A stretch of DNA of 64,000 nucleotides from Gonatopus flavifemur. Its lineage: Eukaryota; Arthropoda; Insecta; Hymenoptera; Dryinidae. Below, one piece after another: positions 24,719 through 37,430 of the stretch. The notes beneath the pieces were generated by a model. The model was not told the origin of the DNA. It made no database searches and saw only the letters and a list, made by a program, of their open reading frames with translations. How positions within the stretch are numbered: position 1 is the first letter of the stretch; each line of letters opens with the position of its first letter. Where the stretch lies: assembly GCA_018340375.1 (NCBI GenBank), contig JAFFJZ010000001.1, forward strand, positions 71,540,001-71,604,000. Direction: 5' to 3'. The position numbers were made by a program, and so were the translations under genes.

Positions 24719-27700
24719 TGATGGCGAGAATGAGAAAAGGAAAGTATCGGTTATGAAAGGGTATTTATCCATCGATATATCATGGGACGAGATACGGTAA
24801 TAAGCCGCGTGACGCTCATTCGATGTATCGTATTTTCCTTCAATCTGTTGTAATAAGATTCTCCTTCGAAAGAGCTGAAAGTAATACGAGTCTAATATCG
24901 CAAGCTCAGGGATTTTAAATTTGTTTAGAAAATTTATTCACCTTTGCTCCCTTTCGAATGCAAGAGAACAAACCAAACAATCGCACCAGGAGGAGAAATT
25001 TATGCTGGTACGAAGAGATGTTAATTGACGTCAATTTGTAATGTATGTATTAAAACTCCCTTATTCGATGCATCGATATATCGAGAAATCATATGAAAAT
25101 TTATATTCAGTTCACTCTAATCACTCCAAGTACCTATCTCTCGTAAAAATATACGATCGAAGTGGTAAATTTTCTGATGAGCTTTCAAACAAACTATCGA
25201 ATAAGTATTCACGAACAAAATTGAACAAACGATAAACGGTAAAGGTGTTTTACGTTTTTCCGAGGATAGATGATGTATGAATGATTCACCGAACCTCTAT
25301 GAGGGAATTCAAAGGACATACATACATGAACAAATCGTTATCCACCACCGGTAATATAAAACATTGCTTAGAAATGATTGTTCACGAATAGTTGGCTGGG
25401 AACAGTCGCTTAAGAATGGCTTCTTAGTAACGTCCATTTACAAACGCTTTATCGGCAACGGTTATTCACGAACAGCTGTCTAGCAAGAATCGCTTGCGGC
25501 TCTAACAGCGAGTTGTCTTTTCTTATTATCATTATCATTGTTGTTAATCTAGAAAATATATTCCAAAATGTATTTGATGCATCAAAACAAACTTTAATTA
25601 CATTCAGAACAAAAGTGTAAGGTATGAATTTTAATTAATTATCCCTCATATGAAGTTGATAGTTGTTATCCTGTGGATATAACACTTTATAAACTATGAA
25701 AAACAACAAAGTCAGATTTAACACCACAAGAATTTTATAGAAGTCTATTTGGAAATCTGGTGTAAAATAATTTCAATCAGGGTTGAAATGATACCCAGAG
25801 ATGTTTTATTATTGATTTATAAAAATGTTATGAATATAACAACTGAAACAAACTTAATCAAATCATTTTCGAATCGGACGAAAAAAATTAGATGACCTCG
25901 TATTTATCGATAGATTTTATTTCAGCATCAAAACACTTCTCTGAGACTACCGTGTGGTGCTAAAATAACACCAGGAGATGTTGAAACAACACCATTCGAT
26001 GTGGATTGTTTGACTCATAGTGTATGAATCAGAATGAAAATCATGACTTCATTCAATTTGCATTCGAAACCCTAGCAGAAATCACTCTAGTTATTTTCTA
26101 GACTATGATAAGGATTCACCAGACCTTGCAACCCCAAAGGACAAAAAGTTCCAAAAAACGTTCAACCATTTGATGATCCACTAGCACATTTACCGGAAAA
26201 TTCTTCCAATCAACCCTAAGAAAAACAAGGGAAAATGACCTAGATTCAGGTGATTATATCAAAGTGCGATGAATGTACCAATTTTTCAGGATTTCTACCA
26301 AAAAATTGGAACTTTGCATCTACGATCAAGTTAATTGCTTTCCAACAAATTTTGGTAAATTTACCAAAAGTTCTTCACATCCTGCTTATTTGCAAGGACT
26401 TGATGAGGCCTGGCGAGGCCAAAAACATTACTGGAGTGATTTTTATCAGGGAAAGGATTTTGTCACCAAGAAGAATTAGAATGAATTAAAAAAAAATGTT
26501 ATTAAAAATTCCGCCACAAGAAAATGTTTCTGTTCATTCATAGGGAATAAATTTGAACGATATAATCCTAAATATATATTTACAGCACATTCGCAGGTTT
26601 CCATACAGCACACCAATTCAGAAAGAGTTTGCAAAGAGTTTTGTGCTGTATGGGTTTGTGCATTAAATTCATTTGCATCAAAAAATAATTTACACATTAA
26701 AATGTGATATGATGCAATGATTCTTTCCAAGAATGTAGAAAAATATTGTGCTTTATGTACTAAAAATATATGTTTTCATAGCACTCTGGAAAATTGAACT
26801 GACATTTTCTATTCTTCTTTCACAAGATTGTAGAAGGAATACTCGTGAACATGCAAAACAACACGTATTCTTTCGTCACATGTTATTCAAGAACTATGAA
26901 ATTCGCTTTTACAATGCACATGCAGAAAGTTTCATTGAACGGAATTATCCTAAAGTCCGTCCATCCACCGGGGAAGATTTTTATGCCCTGCAACTACTCG
27001 TTTGACTTCAACGTACAATGCATTTATACTTAAACGTTAGAATTAGTGGTTTTGAAGTGTTCACACCTCTGCTGTTTTGCAAAGGCACTCATGCATCGAA
27101 GAATAAGAACACTCGAAAGATATGCACAACTGATAGAAATAATTACAATTATCCATTGAGGTATCGTTTACGTACGATGCTCAGCGTGAGAATTAAAGGA
27201 ATATTTTTCACAAGTTACAGAATTCAACATCCTGAAGATAAACCTATTTCTATCGTTCGTGTGTTTCAATCATTTGTCAAGCATAATATGTTTCTGCATA
27301 AAATGACTTCTTGAGAAGTGAAAGTTCGAAAGATATTATAAGGACGTTCACATTTCCAACGATGGGGAAAAATAATTTTAATACGTATATACTTTCAAAA
27401 AAAGTTTTTCTCATTTGGAATCTCTCCCTTTCATTTCCAAGTCACAAGGAATGCTGGAAGTACACGAGGATATCCTTACTACATCCGTGACATTTATTGG
27501 TGAGAGGATTGGACATAAATTCACACCTTGTCAATTTGTCTCGATCTAAGGAAATATAGCAACTCTAAACATATTTATTTGATTATCATCGTTGTACCGA
27601 AGGATCGCAAATGATAATACTGCATCGAAGTACTCAAGTTTAATGTACTTTCAAACTACTATTCATCAGAAAATTCACTATAAAAAGAAAGTCTTGATCT

Positions 27701-28945
27701 GTTTGCATCTTAATTTCAGACAATGCTTTTTCCATTGTGTGGGCGATTGTATTCTTGGATATATAAATTTGTGTGCATTATAGATTCAATCATGAAATCA
27801 TCTGAATTTAAGACTTTTGTTTCCACAGTGTTGATACAATTCTAATAACCTATGCGTATGTACAGTGAATTCAGAGTTCATTGAGGTTTAAATGGGATTT
27901 GATAATTTAGAAGGAAAACCCACGACCTGGAATTCAAAGAGTTCAATTATCGATTGGATGAGATCGTGGTACGAAAGATTATATATTTCTACTACGTGCG
28001 AATATGTATATGCCCTGTAGTTTGGTGCTTAAGGTGTCTCCAATGAAGGAACACCTATCTTATTAACCGTTTTTCATATCAGAAGAGTTGCAAGAAGAAA
28101 GGTCATCTTCGTGGTGCCGATATTCTTGGATGTGCTATTATACACGATCCAATAATAAGGTTACAAGGTGAAAAGTGCAAAAATGATTTATCGAAGATTA
28201 CTTAAAATACTCCATTTGTAAGGTGAAGAACGCGACATCGAGTACACGTGTATCATAAATCATTTGTCCTCTCAAGAGAATAAAAGTTTATTATTTTCAA
28301 TGAATTTTTTCAAATCCACGTAGTGTGTATACAAAATTCAATTGAATGGACAATGTAACTTTTTTTCTTGGCACTGCATCGGTTATGGAGCAGCGTGGAA
28401 AACAAACCTCCGTTGGATTATTTATAACGGCAGGTGTGAGAACACCTATGATTACATCGAATCAAGTGAACCACAATCGCATACACCTTATTATTGTGCA
28501 CTGAAACTCCTTAATTATCGCCTCGGTTACAGATTGTCGATGATAGCTCAATAATAAAAATTGCATTTCTTGTCCCACTTCGCTTATCGTTAATGTGGTC
28601 GTTAAGAGAATCGAAGCGTGATATTGACGTGATCTATTATAACGTGACTATAATGATATGACCTTATTAAATACTGTATGCGAAATATTGGTTTTCAAGG
28701 TAGAATCGATGCTGAATATGGGTAACATTTTTATTTTGATCCTGCTAAATATATCGATGTGCCATGTTGAAAAATCTTCATCGTCCATTGATGAATGGTT
28801 AATACGAGTGACGAAATCTACAGTGAATCTCATTCAACATTCGGAGTCACTCGAAGATATTTCATAATTCATGAAGGGTGATATCAGTCTTCTGTTTGCA
28901 TATTTTCAATCTTTTGAGAGCAATCCGGGGTGAATTCTCATTAAT
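24719..28945. other. Non-coding DNA, probably intron of the pigs-like gene
   Basis: Upstream of the exon on the minus strand. The first half of the CH domain was not found. At 25690-26000, AACACCA/TGGTGT words recur (AACACCAC near 25719 and GTGGTGCTAAAA near 25954), suggesting an old element. Confidence 0.5.
26070..26090 (+). repeat. Solo copy of the 10.3-kb element end
   Basis: Matches 10330-10350 at 20 of 21 positions (CCCTAGCAGAAATCAYTCTA core). No partner arm was found nearby, so this may be a truncated relic. Confidence 0.5.
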
Positions 28946-28981
28946 AATTTTATGGATAAGTCATGACTTATCCATAAAATT
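28946..28981. repeat. Perfect 36-bp palindrome without spacer
   Basis: The half-site AATTTTATGGATAAGTCA is followed directly by its exact reverse complement, centred between 28963 and 28964. It lies in otherwise ordinary AT-rich DNA with no ORF. Confidence 0.9.
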
Positions 28982-31104
28982 TATGAAATTTGGTGAAGAA
29001 CTTGATTGTATTAGAATGATGAATTGTTAATCAACTTGCGAATCAATAATGTGGTTATATTAAAAAATTATAGTAGTGGATACCTGCAATTATTTAGATC
29101 CTTTAATTGATCCTTATCATGATCTTACGTAAACGCAATTGAGGAGAGCATTATGATTTTAATTTCATGTTCAACGTGATTATATATAAATGTGATTAAA
29201 ATGGTGAGACGAAAATAAAAATATTACGTAAAATAATGATTGATCATTCACCCAAGAGCAGATTCTCGAATTGTCAATAAAATGTAAAAAGAGATAGTGA
29301 TGTTGCGAGGATCTTGTTATACTTGCATTTCTGTTATCATAAAGTGCAGTTCCGTAATAATTGACTGGTTTGATGAGTTTTGGTTAATAATTTATATTCG
29401 ATACTCTGGTTCTCTTATCGTTAATGGATTCATTATATCCAATACAAATGTGATGATATCTACAATGTATTTCTAGATAATGAGAGTGAGTGAATATTGT
29501 GAGCTGATTGACTCGATGCCGGCTTTCAATCAAAACCGGCTTCACAGAGCGGAAGAAGTGAATGATGGAGTTAAAAGAGATAACGAAGGTTGAGATCGAT
29601 TTGGATCCACGTTGAAAAGAAAGAAAGGAAGGTATAAAGAAGCAAGGAGAGATGAAGAAAAGATTCAATTCTGAGTCTATTTTTCCTTTTGTTTTGAAAA
29701 TCAATGGATGATGAAGAAATTCACTTTTCTATACAACAATATCATCCACTTTTATTGTTCTATACAAAAAAGCTTCGAGACAATACACGTGAAAGAGAAT
29801 TATCTGAAAAATTACTATTTGCTGCAAGAAAGTATTATGCAATAACATTCCACGCTGTAGCTTTTGCTATAAAATAAGAGCGATGATCATTTATCCTTGG
29901 GCATAAATCATCGCTTCCCTGAAAAATGTTTATTCTCCCCATTTATTGAGTTTTGAAATTGACACAGCAATTTTGTAAAAATTAATATATGCGGGTACAG
30001 GTATCAAACACTTCATAAATCCCAACCGATTATTTACGATACCACGAATACGATGAGACGAATAAGGATCGTAAAACGCATCATTTATAGCTTTATGTAA
30101 CTTTCACATCATTGATATCCTAGAACTCTAGGGGACAAAGAAAAAGTATTTCAACATCTGTGATTATGTCATTGAATTTTGAATGCGATATTGAATACCC
30201 TACAGATTGTAAGAATAGCAGCGATCGATCAACGGCAAATATATAAATATTTCCCTGTAATAAACTCCGACCTCTCATAATGGACTTTACGTCGAAAGGG
30301 GCTTGCGTATTCTCCACTTTATCAGATACTTCGGTCCATTCATTACTGAACATCGACATTTTTCCCAGTCCCCTCTCGAATAAAACTATGAAGTCGTATG
30401 AATTGAAATTTATCATCGAATTTCGATGATATACATCTGGTAAATGGAATGCGGTCAATTCGATATTTATCCGCACTCGCGAAAGTCATTTATTTTCAAT
30501 GAAAACTATGATCACTGAGGAAAGACACACTTAAACTCAAGAGAGGCGCTACAAAGACGACCGACCATCGTTTATTTATCAGACTTTCTAAGTACAGGAC
30601 TTACATGCATTATGTATTTATATATATATATATATGAACATGAATGTATATACTTTTACACAAATGCATAAGGAAAAGGAGAGGAAGAAGTGGGGAAGAG
30701 ATACATGTTGTTGATGAACTCACGTACAACGAGGATTTCTTTTTCTCCTTCATCTTAGGGTATGTGGACATTGCTTCTGGAATTCGTTGTTGTCGCCATC
30801 AACATAGATCTTTCTTACCATGAGAATATTTAATCTTTATCACCTTCCAAGTACTATATTTCAAGATACTCGTCTTCATAATGTGATTTCACTCGAAGGA
30901 AAAAATAAAATCACCGTTTAAATTAATCAAATGGACCACAAATCGTATGAATATATTCGATGTAAATAATAGGATGTGTGATAGATGTTGAAAGCAAAAA
31001 ACTGAACATTCGATTGGTTTGGGAAATTGAAAAATTGTCTTGGAAATCGTAATTGGTGTTACAAGTTTGTATACGGTGGAAAATGAACTATCAATTACCG
31101 GAGC
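28982..31104. other. Non-coding AT-rich DNA
   Basis: Holds a TA microsatellite and ORFs up to 118 codons without recognisable domains. No gene supported. Confidence 0.55.
30619..30635. repeat. (TA)n microsatellite
   Basis: Uninterrupted TA run of about 17 bp. Confidence 0.9.
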
Positions 31105-31355
31105 TGCCCCCGCTGAAAATGCCAGGCAGATTCAGACAGAAAATAGTTGTCAAAATTTCACCAGGCTGGAATATTCTATCAAAACCTGAATACATTTTTT
31201 CTGTCAGTTTTCGATAGGATATTCCATATTTAGTGATTTCGGACGAAACCAGGTAGAAATTTTGTCAGTTCTTGAACGAATTTCCTGTGACAAAGACCGT
31301 TCAAAGCCTGACAACTATTTTTTATCCGGATCTGCCTAGCATTTTCAGCAGGGCC
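31105..31355. repeat. Inverted-repeat element with GCTGAAAATGCYAGGCAG arms
   Basis: The left arm GCTGAAAATGCCAGGCAG and the reversed right arm GCTGAAAATGCTAGGCAG are followed by an AGAAAATAGTTGTCA-like block in both. A partial third match (GGATCTGCTTGGTATTTTC) is at about 31842-31861. No coding content and no clear target duplication. Confidence 0.6.
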
Positions 31356-31546
31356 GTTTACTATACCTACGGATAGTAAGGAGCATTCGTCACCTATATC
31401 GGAATAATTGTTGTTTAATCGACCAAAGTCCAGTAAATTTAACAAGAATTCCGGTGTAGGTGACAGATATCACTCCTTGATGTCCATGTAATAGATGAAG
31501 CTTTGCTAACATTGTCGGTTTTTTTTTCATGCAATTTCCCTAATAG

Positions 31547-31675
31547 AAACGCTTTAGTGATTGACAAGTTTTGTAACGCTTGCAAGTGCCTCGTGGGGTT
31601 CTAGTGAGGTACTTGCCAGTGTCTAGTATCTGGCTAGTTAACGCTTTACAAAACTCGTCAATAACTAGAGCATTT
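31547..31675. repeat. Small inverted-repeat element, AGTGATTGACAAGTTTTGTAA arms
   Basis: Arms AAACGCTTTAGTGATTGAC (left) and AAATGCTCTAGTTATTGAC (right, reversed) continue into GTTTTGTAA. The centre forms its own hairpin from GCAAGTGCCTC and GAGGTACTTGC. A related 27-bp block is at 10632-10658. Confidence 0.62.
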
Positions 31676-32615
31676 CATGAATTCCTCTCCAAGAATTATG
31701 TCATTACATTCATGAGTATCTATGATTCAATGTATGAAATCATTGAAGTCGATAGAAATCCTCCAAGTCTTATCGATAAAATATCGAGATCGTCAAACAT
31801 TGCCCGATACTAATACTAAGTCTGATAACGATGTTTTGTCCGGATCTGCTTGGTATTTTCGGTACGGACGTTTTGTTTTCTCGGAGAATTCAATTATAAA
31901 TGTATATACGCTGATTCGATGAACTGTTTTACGATGTTAAACGCAAGTGTGGGTGCTACAACCGTCAAAGAACGATAAAAGCGTCATCAATCGAAATTGA
32001 AATTACAATCAAATTGAATTTATCAATTACTGCCTGATAATTCACCAGTTCGTCTCATCCAGAATATACATATAGACGAAAAGAAGGTGAGTCGAGATAA
32101 AGGAATTTGGAGTGGATGAATTTATGGGAGAAAGAGAAAAAATGAAATATAATTGATTCAAACAAATCTGTGGTCGTGGATGGCGAAATAAATCTTCAGT
32201 TGATTCAATTGAGGAACTACTCGGGACAATCAACCCCTCGTACCATGCGTCAAGCTCCGACGACGCGTGCCCAAGAACACGGACACGTTCGATTATGCAT
32301 TCGGATTTGTGTTGCTATTGATTTTGTGTAGATTTTTTCAAAAGAATACTATTCAGGGTGTATATATGATGAAGAATAATACGTAACTGAAGCGAAGAGG
32401 ATTGTAGACAGTTGAATTATCTCACATTTCACAAGATATCTCCAGAATATTCTAAAAATAGGTTCCACATATCCTATAAATTTGGTGGGATATTCTTGGT
32501 TTATTTTCCGTTGTAACCTATCAACTATGCTCTGGAGAATTCGATTCCGCCAGAACAGACTAAATTACACAATTAAAACAATCCAGATACCGCTACATCC
32601 AACTATTTGAACTAG
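31676..32615. other. Non-coding DNA left of the mariner
   Basis: Contains the partial repeat match near 31842-31861. Otherwise nothing recognisable. Confidence 0.55.
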
Positions 32616-32617
32616 TA

Positions 32618-32646
32618 CCAGGTGTGTGAGTATGAAACCGGAATTT
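32618..32646 (+). repeat. Mariner left inverted terminal repeat
   Basis: 29 bp starting CCAGGTGTGTGAGTATG, preceded by TA. It matches the reverse complement of the right end at 28 of 29 positions. This is the transposase binding site. Confidence 0.93.
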
Positions 32647-32789
32647 GCCCATTGGTGGCGCTAGATGTCGATGCAGTTACCGACACATCACGTCAGCGGT
32701 GTCTTGTTATTGTATTGATATCCGACAAAGATTTCCAACTCACAATAACACGAGTTTCATTCAGTAGCATTAGTTTATTAGAGATAAAC

Positions 32790-33826
32790 ATGTCGAGTTT
32801 TGTGCCAACAAATTACGATTTGCGGACAGCACTACTTTTCTGTTCTCATCTGAAGAAAACCGCCGCCGAATCGCATCGAATGCTTGTGGAGGCGTTTGGT
32901 GAGCATGCTCTCGGTAAAACACAGTGTTTCGAGTGGTTCAAACGGTTCAAAAGTGGTGATTTTGACGTCAGGAACGAAGAACGTGGAAGACCACCGAAAA
33001 AGTTTGAAGACGCTGACCTGCAAGCCTTGTTGGACGAAGACGACGCTCAAACACAACAACAACTGGCGGATCAGTTATAGGTGACCCGAGAAGCCATCTC
33101 CCTCCGGTTAAAGCCATGGGAAAGATACAAAAGGTGGGGAAATGGGTTCCACATGAACTCAACGAAAGACAGCAGGAAAACCGCAAAACATCATGCGAAA
33201 TGCTGCTCGCCAGGTTCCAAAGAAAGTCATTTCTCCATCGAATTGTAACTGGCGATGAAAAGTGGATATATTTCGAGAATCCTAAGCGCAAAAGGCCATG
33301 GGTTACTCCGGGTGAACCATCAACATCGACGGCAAGACCAAACCGCTACGGACGAAAGACAATGCTGTGTGTTTGGTGGGATCAGAAGGGCGTAATCTAC
33401 TACGAGCTGCTGAAACCTGGGGAAACTGTCAATACTCAACGCTACCGACAACAAATGATCGATTCGGATCGAGTTTTGCGTAAAAAACGACCAGAATACC
33501 AACAAAGACGACACAAGGTGATTTTACTGCACGACAATGCACCAGCACACAAAACAAAACAGGTCCAGGAAACGATAGAGTCGTTCCGTTGGGAGATTCT
33601 TCAGCACGCGCCTTACTCACCGGACCTTACCCCATCCGATTACTACTTGTTTGCATCGATGGGACACGCACTTGCTGAGCAGCGCTTTACTTCTTACGAA
33701 GGTGTACGAAAATGGCTCGATGACTGGTTTGCCTCAAAAGAGCAACAGTTCTTTTGGCGCGGAATCCACAAATTGCCAGAAAGATGGAAAAAATGTATAG
33801 ATAGCGACGGACAATACTTTGAATAA
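32790..33826 (+). pseudogene. Mariner transposase, broken by one stop codon and one frameshift
   Basis: Starts at the ATG at 32790 (MSSFVPTNYD). The N-terminal part (96 codons) has the helix-turn-helix DNA-binding region with KKTAAESHRMLVEAFGEHA and WFKRFKSGDFDV. A TAG at 33078-33080 interrupts it just after LADQL. About 11 codons later a one-base deletion near 33110-33116 moves the frame, which then resumes at MGKIQKVGKWVPHEL and runs 236 codons to the stop at 33826. Counting through the lesions gives about 345 residues, the normal length. The DD34D catalytic aspartates are all present: TGDEKW (Asp codon at 33254), HDNAPAH (33533) and SPDLTPSD (33638). The WVPHEL and YSPDL family motifs are intact. 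Seen: two lesions. Inferred: this copy makes no functional transposase. Confidence 0.95.
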
Positions 33827-33873
33827 GTTACTTTGTATCATATCATTACAATAAACGTGTTTTTTCTGTACAA

Positions 33874-33902
33874 AAATTCCGGTTTCATACTTACACACCT
33901 GG
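33874..33902 (-). repeat. Mariner right inverted terminal repeat
   Basis: Reads CCAGGTGTGTAAGTATG on the minus strand and is followed on the plus strand by TA. It lies about 50 bp after the transposase stop codon, as in other mariners. Confidence 0.93.
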
Positions 33903-34064
33903 TATACCGACCGTTTTCCGTTAGATCGAACTAGTTATAATGTGGTACTGACCGTTTTCCGTTCAAATTCAACTATTGATCTATACAAAACCGATTCATC
34001 CTTAGATTCGCTTATGTACTATGACCATGAAATCCGATTTGTTAATCCAGTACATGAAAGCGTA

Positions 34065-34291
34065 AACTCATAAAAAGGATTTCTTGAAAAGAGAAAATTT
34101 TTTGTGTCACTGGGACAAAACTCATTTTTTTCTTGAGCCTAGAAAATTTCACTTGAATCAAGAGAATTTCTTTTGAAATTAAAACCAACTGTTCTTGATT
34201 CAAGTAAAATTTTCTAGGCTCAAGAAAAAAATGAGTTTTGTCCCAGCGACAAGAAAAATTTTCTCATTTCAAGAAATCCTTTCTGTGAGTG
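34065..34291. mobile_element. Small TA-flanked hairpin MITE
   Basis: A 227-bp inverted repeat just right of the mariner. Arms share AAAGGATTTCTTGAAA, TTTTGTCCCAG and CTTGAGCCTAGAAAATTT. TA dinucleotides border it (34063-34064 and 34292-34293). No coding capacity. Confidence 0.8.
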
Positions 34292-36284
34292 TATTATATT
34301 CCTGGAAATTATTTTTGGAATCACCGACGTGAATCACAAACGAAAAACCATATTATTACGATACAATGTACAGCCTGTTCTCCAAAGTACCAGAACCCAT
34401 ATTCTGATTTCTTATTTCTTATTTCCCATGCTCCATTAGGCAATTTTTAACAATGCTTACCCTGTTCAGAAGATCCGATTCAAACCTATTAACTCGTCAA
34501 TCAGTATGAATCCGATTTTTCTCCAGGAACTTTCCTATTTGATCTTATTCAAATCTAATCGGTTTGAATAGGAAATTTTCACTGAACGAGATATAATCAG
34601 GAAATTCAGATCATGTACATTCGAATTTACTGATTTTAATAAGTTCAAATCGGATTTTTGAAGAAGGGTAACCTTGATGCAGGTCTGCCGATTTAGGCCT
34701 ATAATAAACCAAATGCATTTTTATTCAACTTGTTACCCCATCTATAATCCTAAACTAATTCGAATCAACCAAATTTGTCTTTGTAAGTGCAAAAAGCGGA
34801 AAATTACCACCATAAACACTCGAAAGAGGGAACACGAAAAATGGTGGCTTTATTAAGTACTCACAGCCTTCAACTGGTTCTCGGCAATGGTACGATAGCA
34901 CCCTTTAATCAAGAAAGAATGAAGCAGATGTCGAATTTCCTTGGAGAATTATCTTTTTTTCAATTGTTGTAACTGTTGTTCAAAGGGGATAATTCCTAAC
35001 GAATCTGTTTATTTTTATTTTAACTTCTCTGCCTCAGTTTAATTGTGATACAGTTTGATTATTGCATACCCGTATCGAATCTTTTTCAGCAGGTAATTTT
35101 CGAAAGTATGTGCTTCATGAAGTATTACATTGGGTTTTATCCTTTCTTGAATCCTCTCCTTTCATCTCTTCAATATTTTTCTCACCGTTCCAGTTCCCTT
35201 TTTTTCAACTCCTTCAATGATCGAGTTGAATCCATGAGTTTCTTGTATATTTTCACGATCAGCTTCAACTTGTATCTTTCGGTTGAATCAGTAGAATGTT
35301 TATGTCGAAATTGGCGGATAATCGTTGATTCCATTATGTACGCATCAGGGTTTTGTTGCTCCACTCGATCTTCCATCATTCAGAATTGATATTCATCTAG
35401 TCAAAGTCTAGGGAACACTTTTTCCTAATGAAACTTTGTAAGAATTGAAAAATAAACTGACTTTTGGATTGAATTTACTGAGGAAAAATTTGTACAAGTA
35501 TATAGCTTCTATCCTCATTCCGTAGGGTGTTTAGTGAGAACTCTCAATTTGCATGTGAAAATGAAGATATTATCACTCGATTCAATCGAATTTTTCCTTT
35601 TAAAAAGACATTCATTCATCAGATATGATATAGTTTAAAAAAAACCCTACCTTTCTATGTGAAACTATTCAGGATGTAGGAACTAACATCTCCATTGAAT
35701 CCCAAAACCGCATCGATGTACTTACATAAATTATACATACACAGTTATTGCTCAAGGGAAGCAAAGCGGAGTTTAATATCTTCAGATCACACGCATGTTG
35801 CAGGCACATCAGTGATGATAGATACAATTTTCCGTTGAACATATGATGAAACATGAAATGAAGAGAGATTTGTTCCGCATATTCAATGATTTTATGTAGA
35901 TTCCAATAATTTTTTATAACACAAAGAGAAATATATCATTAAAATAGGGATAGCGATACATTATATAATAGAACTCGTGAGATATATTATTTCCCTCTGT
36001 GAAGATTATGAATCTCAAATAAACCACGGATCGTTAATTTTTTCCCCAAACTGATGAGATTTCATTAGAATGTATTAGACTCTTGTACGAAGAAAAATTT
36101 ACACGATTACGTACAAGATATCAAAACAATCTCCTATTAATGATTGAGTAAAAACAACCACCACCACCAATATTTCTTATCCCTTACATCAAAGAACGTA
36201 TAACTAGACTTGCTTATATACTTGCGCGTTGTATAGAATATTGTGATATTCTAATTCATGTTGGTTTGCTGTTTTTGTTTTAGC
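34292..36284. other. Non-coding AT-rich DNA
   Basis: AAATCGGATTT-type words recur at about 34500-34660. No gene supported. Confidence 0.55.
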
Positions 36285-36680
36285 TAACGGAAAAGGTCCC
36301 ATAAGTACGAGCTAACAGGCGTTACATTAGTAGCTCAGCGGAAGGTCTGAACGACTTATAACATTGCGCGTGTGCGTACGTGCATGCGTACTTCACGGTG
36401 AAAGGCCGTTACAAGCGGTAGGAGACATGTACACGGATCGTGTCGAGGTCCGAGGCATGAAAAGACAGGACGGGACAGGACACACGTCTCCGCACAAGTC
36501 GCCACAAAATAATTAATAGCCGTCCGCGTGTATATTCACCGATTTTCTACTATGCGCAAGCTCATTAGAGGGAAAAGAGCTCTATGCGAGATCGGTGAAT
36601 AGGTACAAGTCGATCTGCTCGAAGCGATAGGTCGATTCTCAACATCTTCCCAGAGTCAAATGACTATTAGGTTTTCTATT
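36285..36680. promoter_or_regulatory. GC/CpG-rich island with paired TATTCACCGAT sites
   Basis: CpG-rich stretch with GTGCGTACGTGCATGCGTAC, CAGGACGGGACAGGACAC and GTCCGCGTG words. An 11-bp inverted repeat, TATTCACCGAT, lies at 36533-36543 and 36591-36601. No ORF. Candidate enhancer or promoter. Confidence 0.35.
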
Positions 36681-37010
36681 TTCTATCATTTTTGTTGTGA
36701 TCTTTGCCGGATAATCTGCCGAATAAGATCGTCGTATAAATCATTTTTCTGATCTGAATTCAACTTGTATTACGCTAAGAGAATTTTGTTTAAAACGTCG
36801 TTGCAAAATTCCAGAAATCGAGGGATAGTTGAGAATTCTTCAAAAAATTACTGTGCAGAAATTTCTCTGTGAATTGTTGAAAAATGTACTCATTTTTACA
36901 TGTTTGCAGTTCGCGCAAGGAAGTGTCACTTTTACTCTCAAAAAGAGTAGGTTCGCTTCCAACTCCTGTCACATTTCATTACACCCTATTGAAAATGTCC
37001 GACAGATCTT

Positions 37011-37430
37011 GACAGATAGTGTTGCCGCGATCCAGAAAACGAGCTATCACGATCTTTACGTTCCAATGTTCTTCAATTAAAATGATGGGGAGTAAAAATT
37101 GGTTAAAATGTAGATTAGAACTGAAAGTCGATTATGAGTCAGTTTACATCGAGCTGTAATCCCATTAATCTTAATTTTTATTCAATTAACACTCCAAGCG
37201 GTTCGAGCCAGATCGTGTCTAGATCGAATACAGATTAATTTAAAACTTGATTTCATCAACTTATATTTCAATTTGGATTCCCAAAACAAGTTGACTGTTC
37301 TCAAGATTGTATTTTCACCCAATTGTTGTTCCTATGGAAGAATGTACTTTCAGTTGAACGAGGCTGGAATCTAAAGATCGTGATAGCTCGTTTTGTAGAT
37401 CGCGGCAACACTATTGACAGATTCCAGTCA
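37011..37430. repeat. Inverted repeat of about 50-bp arms, AGTGTTGCCGCGATC
   Basis: The left arm 37011-37060 (ATAGTGTTGCCGCGATC, then AAAACGAGCTATCACGATCT) is mirrored at about 37371-37428 with very few differences. The spacer of about 310 bp is AT-rich. GACAGA-type words near both outer edges resemble those in the 31105 element. Probably a fold-back element whose true ends I could not fix. Confidence 0.6.

Larger units (their letters stand above)
32618..33902 (+). mobile_element. Mariner transposon, mauritiana (Mos1/Mboumar-like) subfamily, near full length
   Basis: A 1285-bp element bounded by 29-bp inverted terminal repeats beginning CCAGGTGTGTRAGTATGAAA, with one mismatch between the ends. 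A TA dinucleotide flanks each side (32616-32617 and 33903-33904), the expected mariner target duplication. The length is almost that of Mos1. Inside is a single degraded transposase reading frame. Complete ends plus only two coding lesions suggest a fairly recent insertion that is no longer autonomous. It could still be moved by a transposase supplied from another copy, because both ends look intact. Confidence 0.95.

Noticed and set aside
33904..33965. Two copies of CYGACCGTTTTCCGTT just right of the mariner
   Set aside because: A local 50-bp-spaced duplication. Too short to assign to anything.
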